Of a DNA stretch of 64,000 nt, positions 43,890 through 55,334 are shown in pieces (positions within the stretch are counted from its first letter, which is position 1; each line of letters starts with the position of its first letter). This DNA comes from Luidia sarsii (lineage: Eukaryota > Echinodermata > Asteroidea > Paxillosida > Luidiidae). The position numbers and the translations under genes are program-made. Location of the stretch: positions 17,124,851-17,188,850 of the forward strand of contig OX465109.1 in assembly GCA_949987565.1 (NCBI GenBank). Reading direction: 5' to 3'. Below the pieces are notes generated by a model that was not told the DNA's origin, searched no databases, and saw only the letters and a list, made by a program, of their open reading frames with translations.

Positions 43890-45327
43890 CGGAGCTCCTC
43901 TTTGTCTTGTAAATAACCGGAAGCGGCGCTAGGGATCCTGGGATCGGGAGATAATAGGCCTACTCCCTAATGGGACTCTGTGGGTTTTTTTTTTTAAGTA
44001 AAAAAAAAGTTCCACAAGGGGATTGCCCTTCCTTATAATATTTATGCAAATTTTATGCAGTGGGCCCAAAACGAGGCCATGGGCGCTAAATTTCCAAGAT
44101 GGCGGTGAATTCAAGTGACCTTACCGTTGTTCCTAAGACAACGGTCCGTTTTCGTTGAAGAACAACAATCAATCTTGGAAATCTGGCGCCCGTAGCCTTG
44201 CTGTCAGCTCGATACAATATTAGCACAAGTATTAAGAGAGGCCTGTTGTACTGACGGGGATCAGGGTGCGTGTGCTATAAGAGGTCATCACGGCAGCTCC
44301 CGGCACTCTAAATGAGGATTATTTTGGAGAGCCGCCGCCATCATCCGTAAAAAACGGCAGAGAGCATTTCCCGAAGTCCGTTGTTGTCAACGCTCCCTGC
44401 CTGCCCATTACGCCAGCTCATGCCGCCGATTTTACTTCCTCTTGTCGCAACATTCCCCCCCCCCTTTCCCCTGAGATTTTATTTTATTAAATTCCCCGTA
44501 AAATTCCCCCAAAGAGAGAGAGAGAACAAATATTAACGACTGATGATCGGATCAAATTGCTACTGAAAACTGATACCCATCTCTGGAAGTCATTTTCTCG
44601 GTGGTTGTTGTTTTTGTTTCTTTTTCGAGAGGGAGTCTGATGGATTAGCCGCGGCCGTGACGATAATCACCGAGTACCGTAAATTGCTCAGCGTGCGCTG
44701 GGCGAGACCTCGCCCGGGCAAACGGCGCCTTCAGTCCCGTGCGTTCTCCCCCCCTCCCCCCCTCCCCCCGCAATTATCGACGCCTCTTCAATTTCGTTCC
44801 CGCGTGCGTTCGAGCCATCGAGCCGACGCAACACGTGCAGCAATGGCCGATCACAACCCCCCACCCGCCGTTTATTATAATGAGCCGTGCTTTCTAATGT
44901 AAGGTATAATGGTGAATGCAATAGTATTGACTAGACAATGTCGTGTCTGGAAGTCTGGAGCCCGGACGACTTCAAGGGCAAACTCATTCACATAGTGGCG
45001 GAACAATGACACCAGTGATCGTTCCCAGCGATGCGTGCCTAAGTGCATAATTTCATTCAAGCAAAACAAGGTGAAATGTCACGGACGAAATCTCGATACA
45101 ATGTAACAACAGTAAACTAAAGTGGTACACAATTCCCTTATCCATTTTCATGATCATTGTAAAAAGGCCCCCATTATACCTTGTATACATAATTTCTAAA
45201 ATTATTCTAGCCTCCAAAATCTGGGTGTTCCCTGAAGATAATGTTATACTGACCTGAGTACACTTTACAAACTCTAAGCAAAAGCTTAGTAGGAAGTTTG
45301 CGGTGACACCACACTCGGTATGATCGC
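43890..45327. other. No firm gene; CpG-rich block 44,640-44,910
   Basis: Within the CpG-rich block an ATG in good context (44,843) opens MADHNPPPAVYYNEPCFL, followed at 44,901 by a splice-donor-like 'aat|gtaagg'. This could be a short first coding exon but the phase (2) does not fit the receptor exon at 60,040 (phase 0). C-runs at 44,454 and 44,750. Otherwise nothing recognised. Confidence 0.25.
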
Positions 45328-45714
45328 TTAAAGCCCTAGACACAACATTGGTAAGATGGAAAAACAGAAATGTTCACAGATTTACATGAAACTTATACAG
45401 TTTGAAGATGGTTTTAGTAGAATCCTCTCACTGAAATATTTCTGCCTAAAATGTTGTATTTTGGGAGAAATGTGTAAAACAAATACTTTACGTCTCACCA
45501 ATATCTAAACTATCTAAACTATCTAAACTAACAGTACGGCGTTGAATGCTGCATTTTCGCGAAACAAATGAAGCGGTTTTCACGATTTTCTCGAGACTCG
45601 GTTGGCGGATTGAGCTGAAAATTTCACAGGTGTGCTATGTCATGCATTATGTTGGATCAAACAACGTATGGATGCTATTCTTTGACCTCGACCAATGTTG
45701 TGTAGGGGCTTTAA
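45328..45714 (-). mobile_element. Family B MITE, full length
   Basis: Reverse copy: starts 'ttaaagccctagacacaaca' with 'ttggtaagatggaaaaacag' and ends 'ttgacctcgaccaatgttgt' with 'gtaggggctttaa'. A short 'tatctaaac' triplication lies at about 45,500-45,527. Confidence 0.9.
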
Positions 45715-45848
45715 GGGGTGAGACGTAAACGATTTCTTCTACTTTTTTTCCCTCCCCATTTTAGGCAGAAATGTTTCAGTGCCAGGTTTCTACCATAACC
45801 ATCTTCTGGTTTCTCGAGCTTACCCATGTTGTGTATAGGGGCTTTAAG
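45715..45848 (+). mobile_element. Family B MITE, right-end fragment
   Basis: Abuts the previous copy directly: 'ggtgagacgtaaacgatttc', 'aggcagaaatgtttcagtg' and 'cccatgttgtgtatagggg' with 'ctttaa'. It may be an insertion into, or recombination with, the neighbouring element. Confidence 0.75.
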
Positions 45849-47077
45849 TGGCGCGTACCACGCCCTCTAGCGTTTACCCAAGCCGCAGCCGTAGCTCTAG
45901 CCTGTCGAAGCCCGCTCACTCCAGGGGCTGTGTTATCTTTGGTGTCTCGGATCGGAGAGGTTTATAGCCGCCAGGGGTATACAGACAATGCACGCAAACA
46001 CTCAGCCGGCCCCCGCCGAAGACGGGATGGGTTGGCAGAAGGTGATACTTCAATCTTGCCAATCCCCTTCAAGATTGTGTACGTTCTATACAATTTCCCG
46101 TAGGGTTGTTTGTGTAAGGTGTACGTGATGGCATCCCCATCATCACCCTTCAGGATGGTTTTGTTTGTTTAGATGCATCCTCAAATCTGTCTCTCCTTGT
46201 ATTGTGTATACAATAGCCACGATGAATATTCATCCGTGCAAGTGGCACCATCGATGTCATTATTGTTATGGTTCTTGAGCTCAAGGACCGGACGTATTGG
46301 ATACAGTGTCTTTCGTTTTGTTATTAGCACTTGACAACTTCGGCCGTTGTCGAATTCTTTTGCCGGTTTTTTTTTCCATCATGGCTGTCTTGTCGATCTC
46401 TCATTTCCTAATCTCTTTACGGGCGACTTTGGGCGTGGCAAATGATTCGGCCTCAACTCCCTTCTGTTCAGCGTTTTTTTGTAGTGCGGACGAGTCTTCG
46501 TGGCGTTATGCATCAACTTTACGGGAACAAATTCCGTCTGGTTCGCTTTATGGCTTTTAACAATAACATGTAGTCTTTACATCATCGTGACGTAATTTGC
46601 ATGCGACCACGTGATGTGGATAGGATTGAAGCTCGTGCAAAATAGAATCTAACGGGTCATTAAAAAACGACCTTCGTGTCCTTCTTTTGCCCTTATTCCT
46701 TTCTGCAAGGCATTCGGCGGAATACCAATCGCAAAAAAAAACCAGACTTGCAATCCGAACATTCCTTTTTTTTCTTCAAAAGATCTGACTCGACCAATAA
46801 TGCATGTTGTTCGTCGACTCCAACATCGCTGGTGAGAAACTAGTCCCCTCCCCCTTATCTCGAAAAGCTGTCGGGAGTTGAACTCGACTGACTTAAAATA
46901 ATAGATAGTGCATTCCCGATCCCGTGCCAGCATCTCAGCACCGATTCCCATGGATCACAACGACCCAACCAAACGGCTCGGACTGACGCGACGATAATAG
47001 TACCCCTGTGATAAACGCACACTGAATATTCATGAGTGCCCCCCTGGCCTGTCTGCGTATTATTTCTTTTTTTCTTA
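45849..47077. other. No gene seen
   Basis: An open + frame at 46,381-46,560 (MAVLSISHFL start) has a hydrophobic beginning but no recognisable domain or splice context. Otherwise unique DNA. Confidence 0.35.
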
Positions 47078-47203
47078 GGACGGTTAGGGGCAATTTTCAT
47101 AGATTATCATAAATGGGCACGTCGAATTGTTTTCAAAGAAAAGCACCACAGAGGAAGATTACGACACCCCATTTATGATAATTGCTCCCTAACCCTCCTA
47201 CGA
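47078..47203. mobile_element. Small MITE with ~40-bp terminal inverted repeats
   Basis: Left 'taggacggttaggggcaatt' and 'atcataaatgggcacgtcg' pair with right 'cgacaccccatttatgat' and 'aattgctccctaaccctccta', with a few mismatches. About 125 bp, noncoding. Confidence 0.65.
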
Positions 47204-47564
47204 AAAAAAATGCCTGTCTCACGGGCAGATCCAACGCCGCTCGCCGAGCGGTGTATCTGCGAAAGTTGTCAGGTTTGTATAGAATCTGGGACTATTTGGA
47301 GGAGGGTAGGGAGACGGTCAACCGTGGAGTTACCAAGCCCCCCTCCCCCCGCTCCGTCGCCTCCCCGCCCCTCCATCCCAATGCCCTCCCGCCCCCCTCT
47401 CCTTATCCTCTCGTCACGTATGTCCGACAGCGTCGCGATGGTCGGATTAGGACGGTCGCACGCTACCCTCCACAAAAAAATGCCCATTTCTGTATCCACG
47501 TGGAGACAATGAATAGTGGGCCCCTTCTCGGAATGTCACAGCGGTAAATAGTCGTCCACACTCG
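47204..47564. other. No gene seen
   Basis: Contains a CCCTCC-rich part near 47,338-47,405; no exon. Confidence 0.4.
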
Positions 47565-48072
47565 GCGATAGGACTTTATCCACGGCCGCCCCAAAGTCAT
47601 GGAATGCACTGCCATGGCATATACGTAATGAACAGATATACTTGCCTCTTTTAAATGTAAACTAAAAACCTTCCTTTTTAATAGAGCTTTTTTTTTTTAA
47701 GTAACGTGCTTCCTGATTTTGTAAGGTACTGTACTGTGTTTTTCTATGTCTCTTCTTCTTGGGTTACCGCGTCGGGCAGCTAGATAGTAGTTACGTATAG
47801 GTAGGGTCAGAGATGTCTGTCCCCAGAAAATGTCCAGACATTACCGATGTCAGCAGGGTTAGGCTTTTAGTAATTAATTATTTACTGTTTGCTGGCGGGA
47901 CAGACTGCGGTTTGGGCACTGACAAGGCAACCTGTCTTTATCTTCCATCTTAAACTGCTTCTCACTGCTATCGTTTCTCTTTTCCTATAGAGATTTCATC
48001 GTAATGCGCCTTTGATCGTTTCCTGATGTATAAAGGGCGCAGTATAAAATGCGTAAATTATAACTATTATTG
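47565..48072 (+). mobile_element. LINE 3' end with UTR (CR1/L2/Rex-like)
   Basis: The frame STAAPKSWNALPWHIRNE, then after a one-base shift near 47,645 SFKCKLKTFLFNRA, is the usual C-terminal tail of CR1/L2/Rex-type LINE reverse transcriptases. It is followed by about 380 bp of 3' UTR that ends in the typical 'gcgcctttgatcg', 'tgtataaagggcgcagtata' and an A/T-rich microsatellite-like tail. The reverse transcriptase and endonuclease are absent, so the copy is 5'-truncated and dead. It belongs to a different family from the LINE tails at 9.8 and 59.5 kb. Confidence 0.8.
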
Positions 48073-48363
48073 AAACATTGCTTTGCTCTCGTGCACTATA
48101 CAACCGTGTGAGAAACGATGTTTGAAAAAATGCTCCCGTTTCAACCACATTCACTTTCCTGCGTTCGTACGTAGAGGGCGCCTTCATGATAATAGGGACT
48201 TACTGGCAGGAAAGACGGTGTTGCTTCAATGTGTGATGGTGTGGCGTTACCCCCCGGCTCTGAACACTACAATCTCACCCGATTCTGCATGGAGGTGATG
48301 GTGAATATACAAGTGCAACCGCTAGTCTTCATCTCAAGCGATCGTGCTCGGTTATAACGCTGT

Positions 48364-48729
48364 TTAAAGGCCCAATACAACATTGGGAAGATAGGAAAAC
48401 ATCTACGTCCACAGATTTCCTTCTCATTTACACAGTTTGTAGAGGGTCATGATCGAATCCTCATGTTGAAATCTTACGGTATGGGATGCTGTAATTCTCG
48501 AGAAATCTCCACTCAAACAACGACAAATAGTGTATTACTCGCGAGTGATAAACTATTTCTTACACTACAGAACGCTACGAAAACCATGCTTTTGTTTGCC
48601 TTTTCCTACTTTCTCTGATCACCATTTGAGCTAAAACCGTCGCAGGTTTTTTTTTTATAGAATGTTTAATGGTTTAACACACAAACTGTGGCAATCTGTT
48701 GACTTTCACCAATGATGTATTTGTTTAAA
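48364..48729 (+). mobile_element. Family A MITE, full length
   Basis: Begins 'ttaaaggcccaatacaacat' and ends 'actttcaccaatgatgta' with 'tttgtttaaa'. The central palindrome 'aaatagtgtattactcgcga' with 'gtgataaactattt' has two mismatches. Noncoding. The 290 bp before it hold nothing recognised. Confidence 0.85.
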
Positions 48730-49309
48730 TGTCTAACGAGTTACTGATTCAATGACCCTGTTATTACATAGGCTAAAGGGATCAAAAGTTCGGGTGACTT
48801 CGTGGACGCTACACAGTTAGGGTACCCCTAGGCTACACATAGCCTACCTGTGATAAACAGCATGAAACTACTCGATTCTTGTGTATGACGATTCCGATCC
48901 ATCAAATCTCTCAGTTCTACTTGTTTCTCTAAACGGATGCCTACATGTGAAATAAGTCCTTATCGAATTACCTTAGTGTTAGCTCAATTTCTATAAAAAA
49001 ACACATCCCATCGTTCAGAGCAGTCTTCGGAGTACCTCCGCGTCTTAATGAGGGCAGAATTTAGGAGGTTTTGGGATGAACGTTTCCTCATAACCCTGCC
49101 AGGCTGCAGTCTCGCGGTCTGTTTAATGTTCCGAACATTTAATCAATAAGGCGGGGATTCATTTAATGCTGACAGCATTCAATCTCCCTGCTTTGCGTAT
49201 GCGGTCGTCTGTCAGGCTGATCGGCGCGCATCGTTTGCCCTAACATTAGGAAGACGGACTGGTTTGGATCGTTCGTCTTTATGGGGCTGCTCATACCCTA
49301 TTCCTCCCT
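48730..49309. other. No gene seen
   Basis: Unique-looking DNA with no exon evidence. Confidence 0.4.
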
Positions 49310-50415
49310 CTCGCTCTCTCTGTCGTTCCCTCTCTTTCTCTCGTCCTCTCTCACTCACTCACTGTCCTCCACTACAGCACCCCTCCCTTCTCTCCTCCTC
49401 CCCTCTCCTCGCCATCTTCCTCCCCTCTCTCTCCCCCTCTTTCTCCCTCTCCCTCCCCTCTCCACTCTCTCTTCCCTTTCCATGTCTCCCCGTCTTCCCC
49501 TCTCACCTCTCTCCCTCCCTCTCTCCCTCCCTCTCTCTTCTCCCTCTTTCTCTCCTCCCTCTCATCCTCTCCCCTCTCCCACATTCTCCCCTCCTTCCCC
49601 TCCTTATCCACCCCTCTCTTCTTTTTTTTGCATCTCTGTCTCCCCTCTCTTTCCCCTCCCTCCCTTCTCTCCTCTCTCTCTTCCCACTCTCTCCCTATTC
49701 TTCCCCTTCCCATTTATCTCCCACTCCCTTCCCTCCTTCCCCTCCTCACCCACCCCTCTCTTCTCTCTTTGCATCTCTCTGTGTCCCCTCTCCCCTCCCT
49801 TTATTCTCTCCTCTCTCTTCCCACTCTCTCCCTATCCTTCCTCTTCCCATTTATCTCCCACTCCCTTCCCTCCTTCCCCTCCTCACCCACCCCTCTCTTC
49901 TATCTTTACATCTCTGTCTCCACTCTCTCTTCCCCTCCCTCCTCCCTCCTCTCTCTTCCCACTCTCTCCCTTGCCTTCCTCTTCCCATTTCTCATCCACT
50001 CCCTTCCCTCATTCCCTCCTCACCCACCCCTCTCTTCTCTCTTTACATCTCTGTCTCCACTCCCCTGCCTCCCTTCTCTCCTCTCTCTCTTCACACTCTC
50101 TCCCTATCCTTCCTCTTCCCATTTATCTCCCACTCCCTCCCCTCATTCCCCTCCTCACCCACCCCTCTCTTCTCTCTTTACATCTCTGTCTCCACTCTCT
50201 CTGCTCCCTCCCTCCTCCATCCTCTCCTCTCTCTTCCCCTTTTCCCCTACCCCCCTCTCTTTCCACTCCCGTCCCTCCTCCCCCTCCTCATCCTGCCCTC
50301 TTTTTTCTCTTTGCATCTCTCCGTCTCCTCTCTCTCTCCCCCTCTCTCCCTTTCCTCGCTATCTTCCCTTTCTTTTCTGTCTTTTCTTTCTTTCTTTCCC
50401 CTCCCCTTCTCTTGG
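49310..50415 (+). repeat. Pyrimidine-rich minisatellite (~135-bp unit)
   Basis: C/T-rich on the + strand. A landmark 'catctct(c/g)tgtctcc' recurs at about 49,631, 49,772, 49,909, 50,046, 50,181 and 50,314, in steps of 133-141 bp, with 'ctccttcccctcctcaccca' between. The three long Ser/Pro/Leu frames are repeat artefacts. Confidence 0.9.
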
Positions 50416-50605
50416 GTCCTGTTAAATGCTGGATATAAATCACGTGCGGGCACTTAAATCAAGCGAGGGCTGAACAGAGTGATGGGATGAGGTGGTGGGG
50501 GGGGTAGTGGACACGCAAAGACGAAGACGAAGAGCTATACCCCCAACCCCGCCGCCCTCACTTTCTTTCTACTTGGCAAAGTCCAGTTACACTTCACCCA
50601 CCTAC

Positions 50606-50659
<54 letters not shown>

Positions 50660-51010
50660 TGCATTAAGGAGGCGTGCCCATAAATCTAGATAGACACTCG
50701 GCGCTGAGAATGCTGTAATTGGAAGTGGTGTGCTTGTATTTGATTCCGGGCCAATCTCCGTATACACGCCAGCCAGCCAGCCAGCCAGCGAGTCACCAGC
50801 CTCGACGGGCTCGTGCACCGGCCGACATGTCGGCAGGCCGCGCACGTCCGCGACGATCATAAAAACGATAATGTTCTCGGGCGTGTTTGTCAGGCGAGTG
50901 CTTCATATTCGCCTCCCTCCCTCCCTCCCTCCCTACCCCGTTTTTGTACCAGAAGGCTCCAGTTGTATCAGATTGGGTTTGCCCGGTCACGCTTTCTGTC
51001 ATCTTGCGTC
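50416..51010. other. No gene; (CCAG)n and (CCCT)n tracts
   Basis: (CCAG)n at about 50,607-50,660 and again at 50,768-50,788, and CCCT repeats at 50,912-50,934. No exon. Confidence 0.55.
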
Positions 51011-51387
51011 AAAGGCCCTTTATATACAACATCGGTAAAAGGGTCAAAATATTGCCACAGTTTGTGTTAGACCATTACACATTCCAACAAAAGAAATCAT
51101 GCAAAGGTTTGAGCTCAAATGGTAATCTTAGAATGTGTAGAAGAAGGCAAAACCGTCAAGGTTTACGCACCGTTCTGTAGTGTAAGAAATAGTTTATTAC
51201 TCGCGAGTAATAAGCTATTTGTCGATATTTGAGTGACGATTTTTTTTCGAGAAGTACGTCTACCCGGACCGTAAGATCTCAATATGAGGATTTTATCATG
51301 ACCATCTACAAATTGTGTAAATGAGAGGGAAATATATGAACATCGATGGTTTTTTTTTATCTTCCCAATGTTGTATGGGGCCTTTAA
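51011..51387 (-). mobile_element. Family A MITE, full length
   Basis: Starts 'aaaggccctttatatacaac' with 'atcggtaaaagggtcaaaat' and ends 'cttcccaatgttgtatgggg' with 'cctttaaa'. The centre reads 'aaatagtttattactcgcga' with 'gtaataagctattt', a palindrome with one mismatch. Confidence 0.9.
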
Positions 51388-51744
51388 ATCCTGTCTCATG
51401 ATTTCGCCCCGCCCCCTTCTTTCCCCTCCCCAGCCGTTGTCTCCTTCGGTCCAAAAGTGACGTAAATTTCGGAACCTACTTACTGCGGGGACTCCGAGGC
51501 GCTTGTTTACACGCCGGGGGTGTCGAGTCCTCTGCGCATGCGTGCAGACGGGGGGGTCGCCCAAACGGACAGACGAGCGAAGGCCACGAGGGGTGGACGG
51601 GGGTGGGGGTGACGTCATTCGAACCAGAGCCTCTATTGGATGGGGGCCGCATTATCCACGAATGGTGAAAATGACCGGGAACATTTTCTCACGAATTCTG
51701 GTCTTTTTTTGTGTCAACCTGTTTCTTGCGTTTCAATGGGGAGT
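51388..51744. other. No gene seen
   Basis: GC-rich, unique-looking DNA without exon evidence. Confidence 0.4.
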
Positions 51745-51900
51745 TTGAGTGCCCCATACTCGATGCGATGATCACTGAGGGCTCTGTGCTATGCCCGATT
51801 GCCATGCTGAAAAAACAACATGCAGGCAGCTCGGGCGGGATTCGAACCCGCGTCCCCTTCTTTCTGCTGATGCAGACGTCTTATACATAGCTGACAACCA
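51745..51900 (-). mobile_element. SINE-alpha, head and body
   Basis: On the minus strand: tRNA-like head ending in the B box 'gcgggttcgaatcccgcc', then 'gagctgcctgcatgttg' and the body 'caatcgggcatagcacagag'. The head resembles that at 40,990-41,064 ('acgtctgca', 'aagacgtct'). No cloverleaf can be closed, so not a tRNA gene. Confidence 0.65.
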
Positions 51901-52164
51901 TTCCCTTTTTTTAGGAGGAATCATTCCTCTTCATTGGCATGGTACCGGTAAGCATCCCCCAGTTTGGGTTGAAGCACAGCCCAGTGTACGCCACCGTGCG
52001 GTATAGAACATCGAACCAGCTAGCAGTGAGAGGCCGACCAGTGATATCAGGATGTAATGGTTGGGGTGGGCCTATTCAACGAGAAGAGTATTCATGTAAC
52101 GGGTGTTTGTAATGTTTAGGAGACTTTCTTTTGGGTAAAATAAACCAATTGTATAAAATAATGT

Positions 52165-52320
52165 ATTCTCATGAAGACGAGCAGAGTATACTGTTCGAAA
52201 CGTCGAGTTCCTCCGGCGGTTCTTTTTCAGAACCAAACTTACTCACAAAAGAGAATTAACATGGTGTCTCCGCAAACCTATTTATCCTGATATTCTCACC
52301 ATGCAAACCTTCAAATCTCA
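52165..52320 (+). repeat. Hairpin-2 motif followed by one 88-bp unit
   Basis: 'catgaagacgagcagagtat' and 'actgttcgaaacgtcgagtt', the edge 'ggttctttttcagaacc' and then 'atggtgtctccgcaaaccta' and 'accatgcaaaccttcaaatc'. This shows the normal order from which the array at 2.68 kb expanded. Confidence 0.7.
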
Positions 52321-52489
52321 AAATAATGTATGCTGATTGTCTTGTGTAAATTCCGTTGAGTCGACAACACCTTGACAGTATCATTATTTTGCAATTCTCT
52401 TAACAACACATTGCGGGGTTTTTTGCTTGGAAATGCACATGTATTCCTATAGTTTGCTCTGCGATTCCTTTTCCAAGTTTCATTTTGGC

Positions 52490-52680
52490 AGCTATGGTCT
52501 TAACCACTGGACCACCGAGCTGGTAGAGAAGTCGCGGGTTCGAATCTCGCCCGAACTCCCTGTGGTGGGTGTTTTTTCCAGCAGGCATTCGGGCAAAGCG
52601 CTGAGCACTTTGCTTTAAATTACATCGAGCAGGGCAAACCCTCGTTCAATTCCCGGTTCTCCTCGACGCAAAACATCATG
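52490..52680 (+). mobile_element. SINE-alpha, most complete copy
   Basis: Head with 'accgagctggtagagaag' and B box 'gcgggttcgaatctcgcc', then 'ccagcaggcattcgggcaaa' / 'gcgctgagcac', 'catcgagcagggcaaaccct' and the end 'ctcctcgacgcaaaacatca'. Confidence 0.7.
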
Positions 52681-53484
52681 CGATATAGGCCCTATTTCTT
52701 GCCTTGTGCGTGTGTGTGCCTTTAAGGAACAATCGTGTCATTCAAGACGTCTGGTCACGGACCCATATTGCCTGTAGGTGTCATGTATAGTCTGTGGATG
52801 TCAGACTGTGCGACATAGGAAGTGTGCAGGCGAGCGTCATCCAATATTCTCGGTACGCAGTTCGAGTGCGAGGTGCCTCAAGGTGTCTTATCAGTTTCCG
52901 CTCTCAGAAATAACCCACACGGAACCCTTCGTTGTCAGATATTTGGAGTGATACTGTAGTGAATAGAACAGTCTTCCTGTATACAAAGCAGTTGATACTA
53001 TAGGCTAAAGCATACAGCAAATTATGCTTTTCTATACATATGGATGGATACATTCGTTTCCTTATATAGGGTTGCGTGTATAATGCTTCTAGCCTGCAGA
53101 GTTAGTCTCGAGCTCGAGACCGCAGCATCCGAGGCCGAGACCGAGACCAGCTTCCCGAGACCGAGACTTTGATAAGACCGAGACCAGACCTCCGAGACCT
53201 CAAAACAGAGGTCTCGAGTAAGTCTGGAGAACGAGACCAGCAGTCGATCTCACCAAACCCATCGTAACTTACGATCAACCGCAAGTCAATGAGCGATGCG
53301 CATAAACCATACGGCGTATCACAACTTACGATGGGTTATCCATCTTAAGTTGAGTTACGATGCATCGCAAGGCTTTGTGAAATCCAGCCCAGGTCTGGAG
53401 ACCTACAGCTGCAGTGCTTCTAGCCGCAGCCAGTAGATTCGGACACGGCCTGTATACTGTCACGGCATGCACACCAATCGCGTA
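52681..53484. other. No gene; GAGACC cluster at 53,105-53,250
   Basis: A cluster of GAGACC/CCGAGACCGAGACC repeats with an inverted 'ggtctcgag' partner. The following 'acttacgat' blocks (53,265 and 53,325) are also repeated. No exon. Confidence 0.55.
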
Positions 53485-53734
53485 TATGTGACCCGGCACA
53501 GCATAATGAGGAATAACCCCACTTTTGAGATTTTGAGGTTTTCTAATGATGTGAAAGAGTATACCAGTAGCTTTTAAATGATATCAAAATATAAGATCCT
53601 ATAAAACTTAATTTTTCCAAAAAAAATATTTTTTTATTTTTATTTGAATTATGAAGATACTTTAGCTTAAGGCGTCGTTTACTCGAAAAGTGTTTGGGTG
53701 GGATATACCTCATGTCGTTGTGCCGGGTCACATA
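53485..53734 (+). mobile_element. TA-type MITE, second copy
   Basis: 'tatgtgacccggcacagcat' at the left and 'tcgttgtgccgggtcacata' at the right are inverted. Flanking 'cgta' and 'tacg' are consistent with a TA target duplication. Interior closely matches 23,325-23,556. Confidence 0.9.
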
Positions 53735-55334
53735 TACGGTCTCTCCGCCGCTTTCGTCGCCCTTCAAAAGGCCTTCCAAAATCCTGATTTCTGGGAGTCA
53801 GACCGACTCGACACTTCACCATCGGCTCGTGAAGGCATATCGGGCATCGGAACCCAGCTTCGTGACTTTTCTTGCCTCGGCAATGTCGAGCAAAGCCCCC
53901 CCTCCCCCCACAACCTCACTACCCCGTTTCCGCACCGTCTTGTCCCCCCCCCCCCAAAAAAAAAAAAAAAACACACAAAAAACGACTCGGATCCCAATCA
54001 GTTCGCCCCCACCCCAAACAAAAATAATAATGTGTGCCCTATACATACACGAACGCGTTTGGACGCGAGGTTCCGCAACGCTGTCATTCAATGCTGCCGG
54101 AAATTAAAAATGTTTTCCCTGACTTCGACACCGGAACATCCATCACCCTCGCGAGTGATCAACCTACGCTTCCTGATCAGAAAAAGAGGGCAAAAAAAAC
54201 CCCCAAAACCACACACGCATCACAGTCGAGCAAGAGGGAGGAATACTACAAGGGGTTCGCCCTATAGTCCTATATATTATCTTCGGAGCGCCTTCTTCAA
54301 ACGACTGAAGGAGGAGTTCCCTCGAACGCACCCATGCAGCTAAAAGCTTTCTGTATTTTTGTTTTTTTAAGTTTTGTTGCAAGCCGCGGTGCATGCCGAT
54401 TGCCGAATGCGTTCGGCCTCTGATGTTGTTGGCAGTACTTCGGCGTGCTTGTGAGTCGGAGACTAGTGACGCTCCAATAAGCCCGCTGCGAATAACTCGA
54501 CTCATATCTTCCCGTGTAACGACCCCCCCACACACACACACCCACACACGGCGCCCCTTCTCCGCCGTTTCTGTAGAGATAAGAGCGAGTCGGTTTTGTT
54601 GTTTTATGCAGATGCATTAATGTTGTTGTCTCTCGTCTCTCGTGTCTGACGTGCGAGGCATAATTGATCCCTGTCTCTTCTGAGGAGGGGGTGTCGGGGT
54701 TAGTCCTTGCACTTGCGGGTTCTTGACTGACGTCATCGCGCTTCGATGGAAATGAAGCCATTTTAGGAACTCATTGATGCCCAGACTAACGACAAATGTC
54801 GCCACTGCTGTGTAATACCAAAACATGTTGGGACAAGCAATTCTGTGAAGCCCATTATTTACTTTTTTTTTATCGGGGGAAAAAATAATTTCAAAAAAGA
54901 AGGGGGTTATCTTGTTATTTGCATAATTGATGGATTTAGGGTCTTACACGGATTAGCCTTATTCAGGAATGGTTGCCGTAGGTCCTATATGTCTATAGAT
55001 ATGAGGGTCGCTAGCTCTTGGAAAGAACGCGGTCCAGGATCTTCAAAGATTGATCAGCGTTTTGCATTCGTGGAATAGTTTGGCGAAGAGTGAGTATCGA
55101 GTGGGCGCGTGTGGATCCATCTACGGTGAGCGTCGTTTGGCGTGCAATCCATTTACCGCCCGGTCTTCGACCGCTCTTGCCTCTTGACACGTCACCATCC
55201 GTCACAGTCACGTGATGGACTCGGACAGATCGCGTCCCCACCCCCCGCTGCTGCCGGTGCGCAAACAACTACACGAACGGATGGACGCTATACTCGGAAT
55301 TCAGAGTGGAATTGAGAATAAGTTGTGCATTTCA
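53735..55334. other. No gene seen
   Basis: Contains poly-C/poly-A at 53,945-53,975 and a short CA tract near 54,530. A 217-codon + frame at 53,690-54,343 starts inside the MITE and has no domain-like sequence. Confidence 0.4.

Noticed and set aside
46297..46560. Open frame with a hydrophobic start (MAVLSISHFL)
   Set aside because: No family resemblance, no splice donor in a suitable place, and length within chance expectation.
49264..50457. 385-397-codon frames
   Set aside because: Pyrimidine minisatellite with a ~135-bp unit, close to a multiple of three, which keeps frames open.
51827..51895. Possible tRNA gene with a good B box
   Set aside because: Acceptor and anticodon arms do not pair, and the head is attached to a SINE body seen at other loci.
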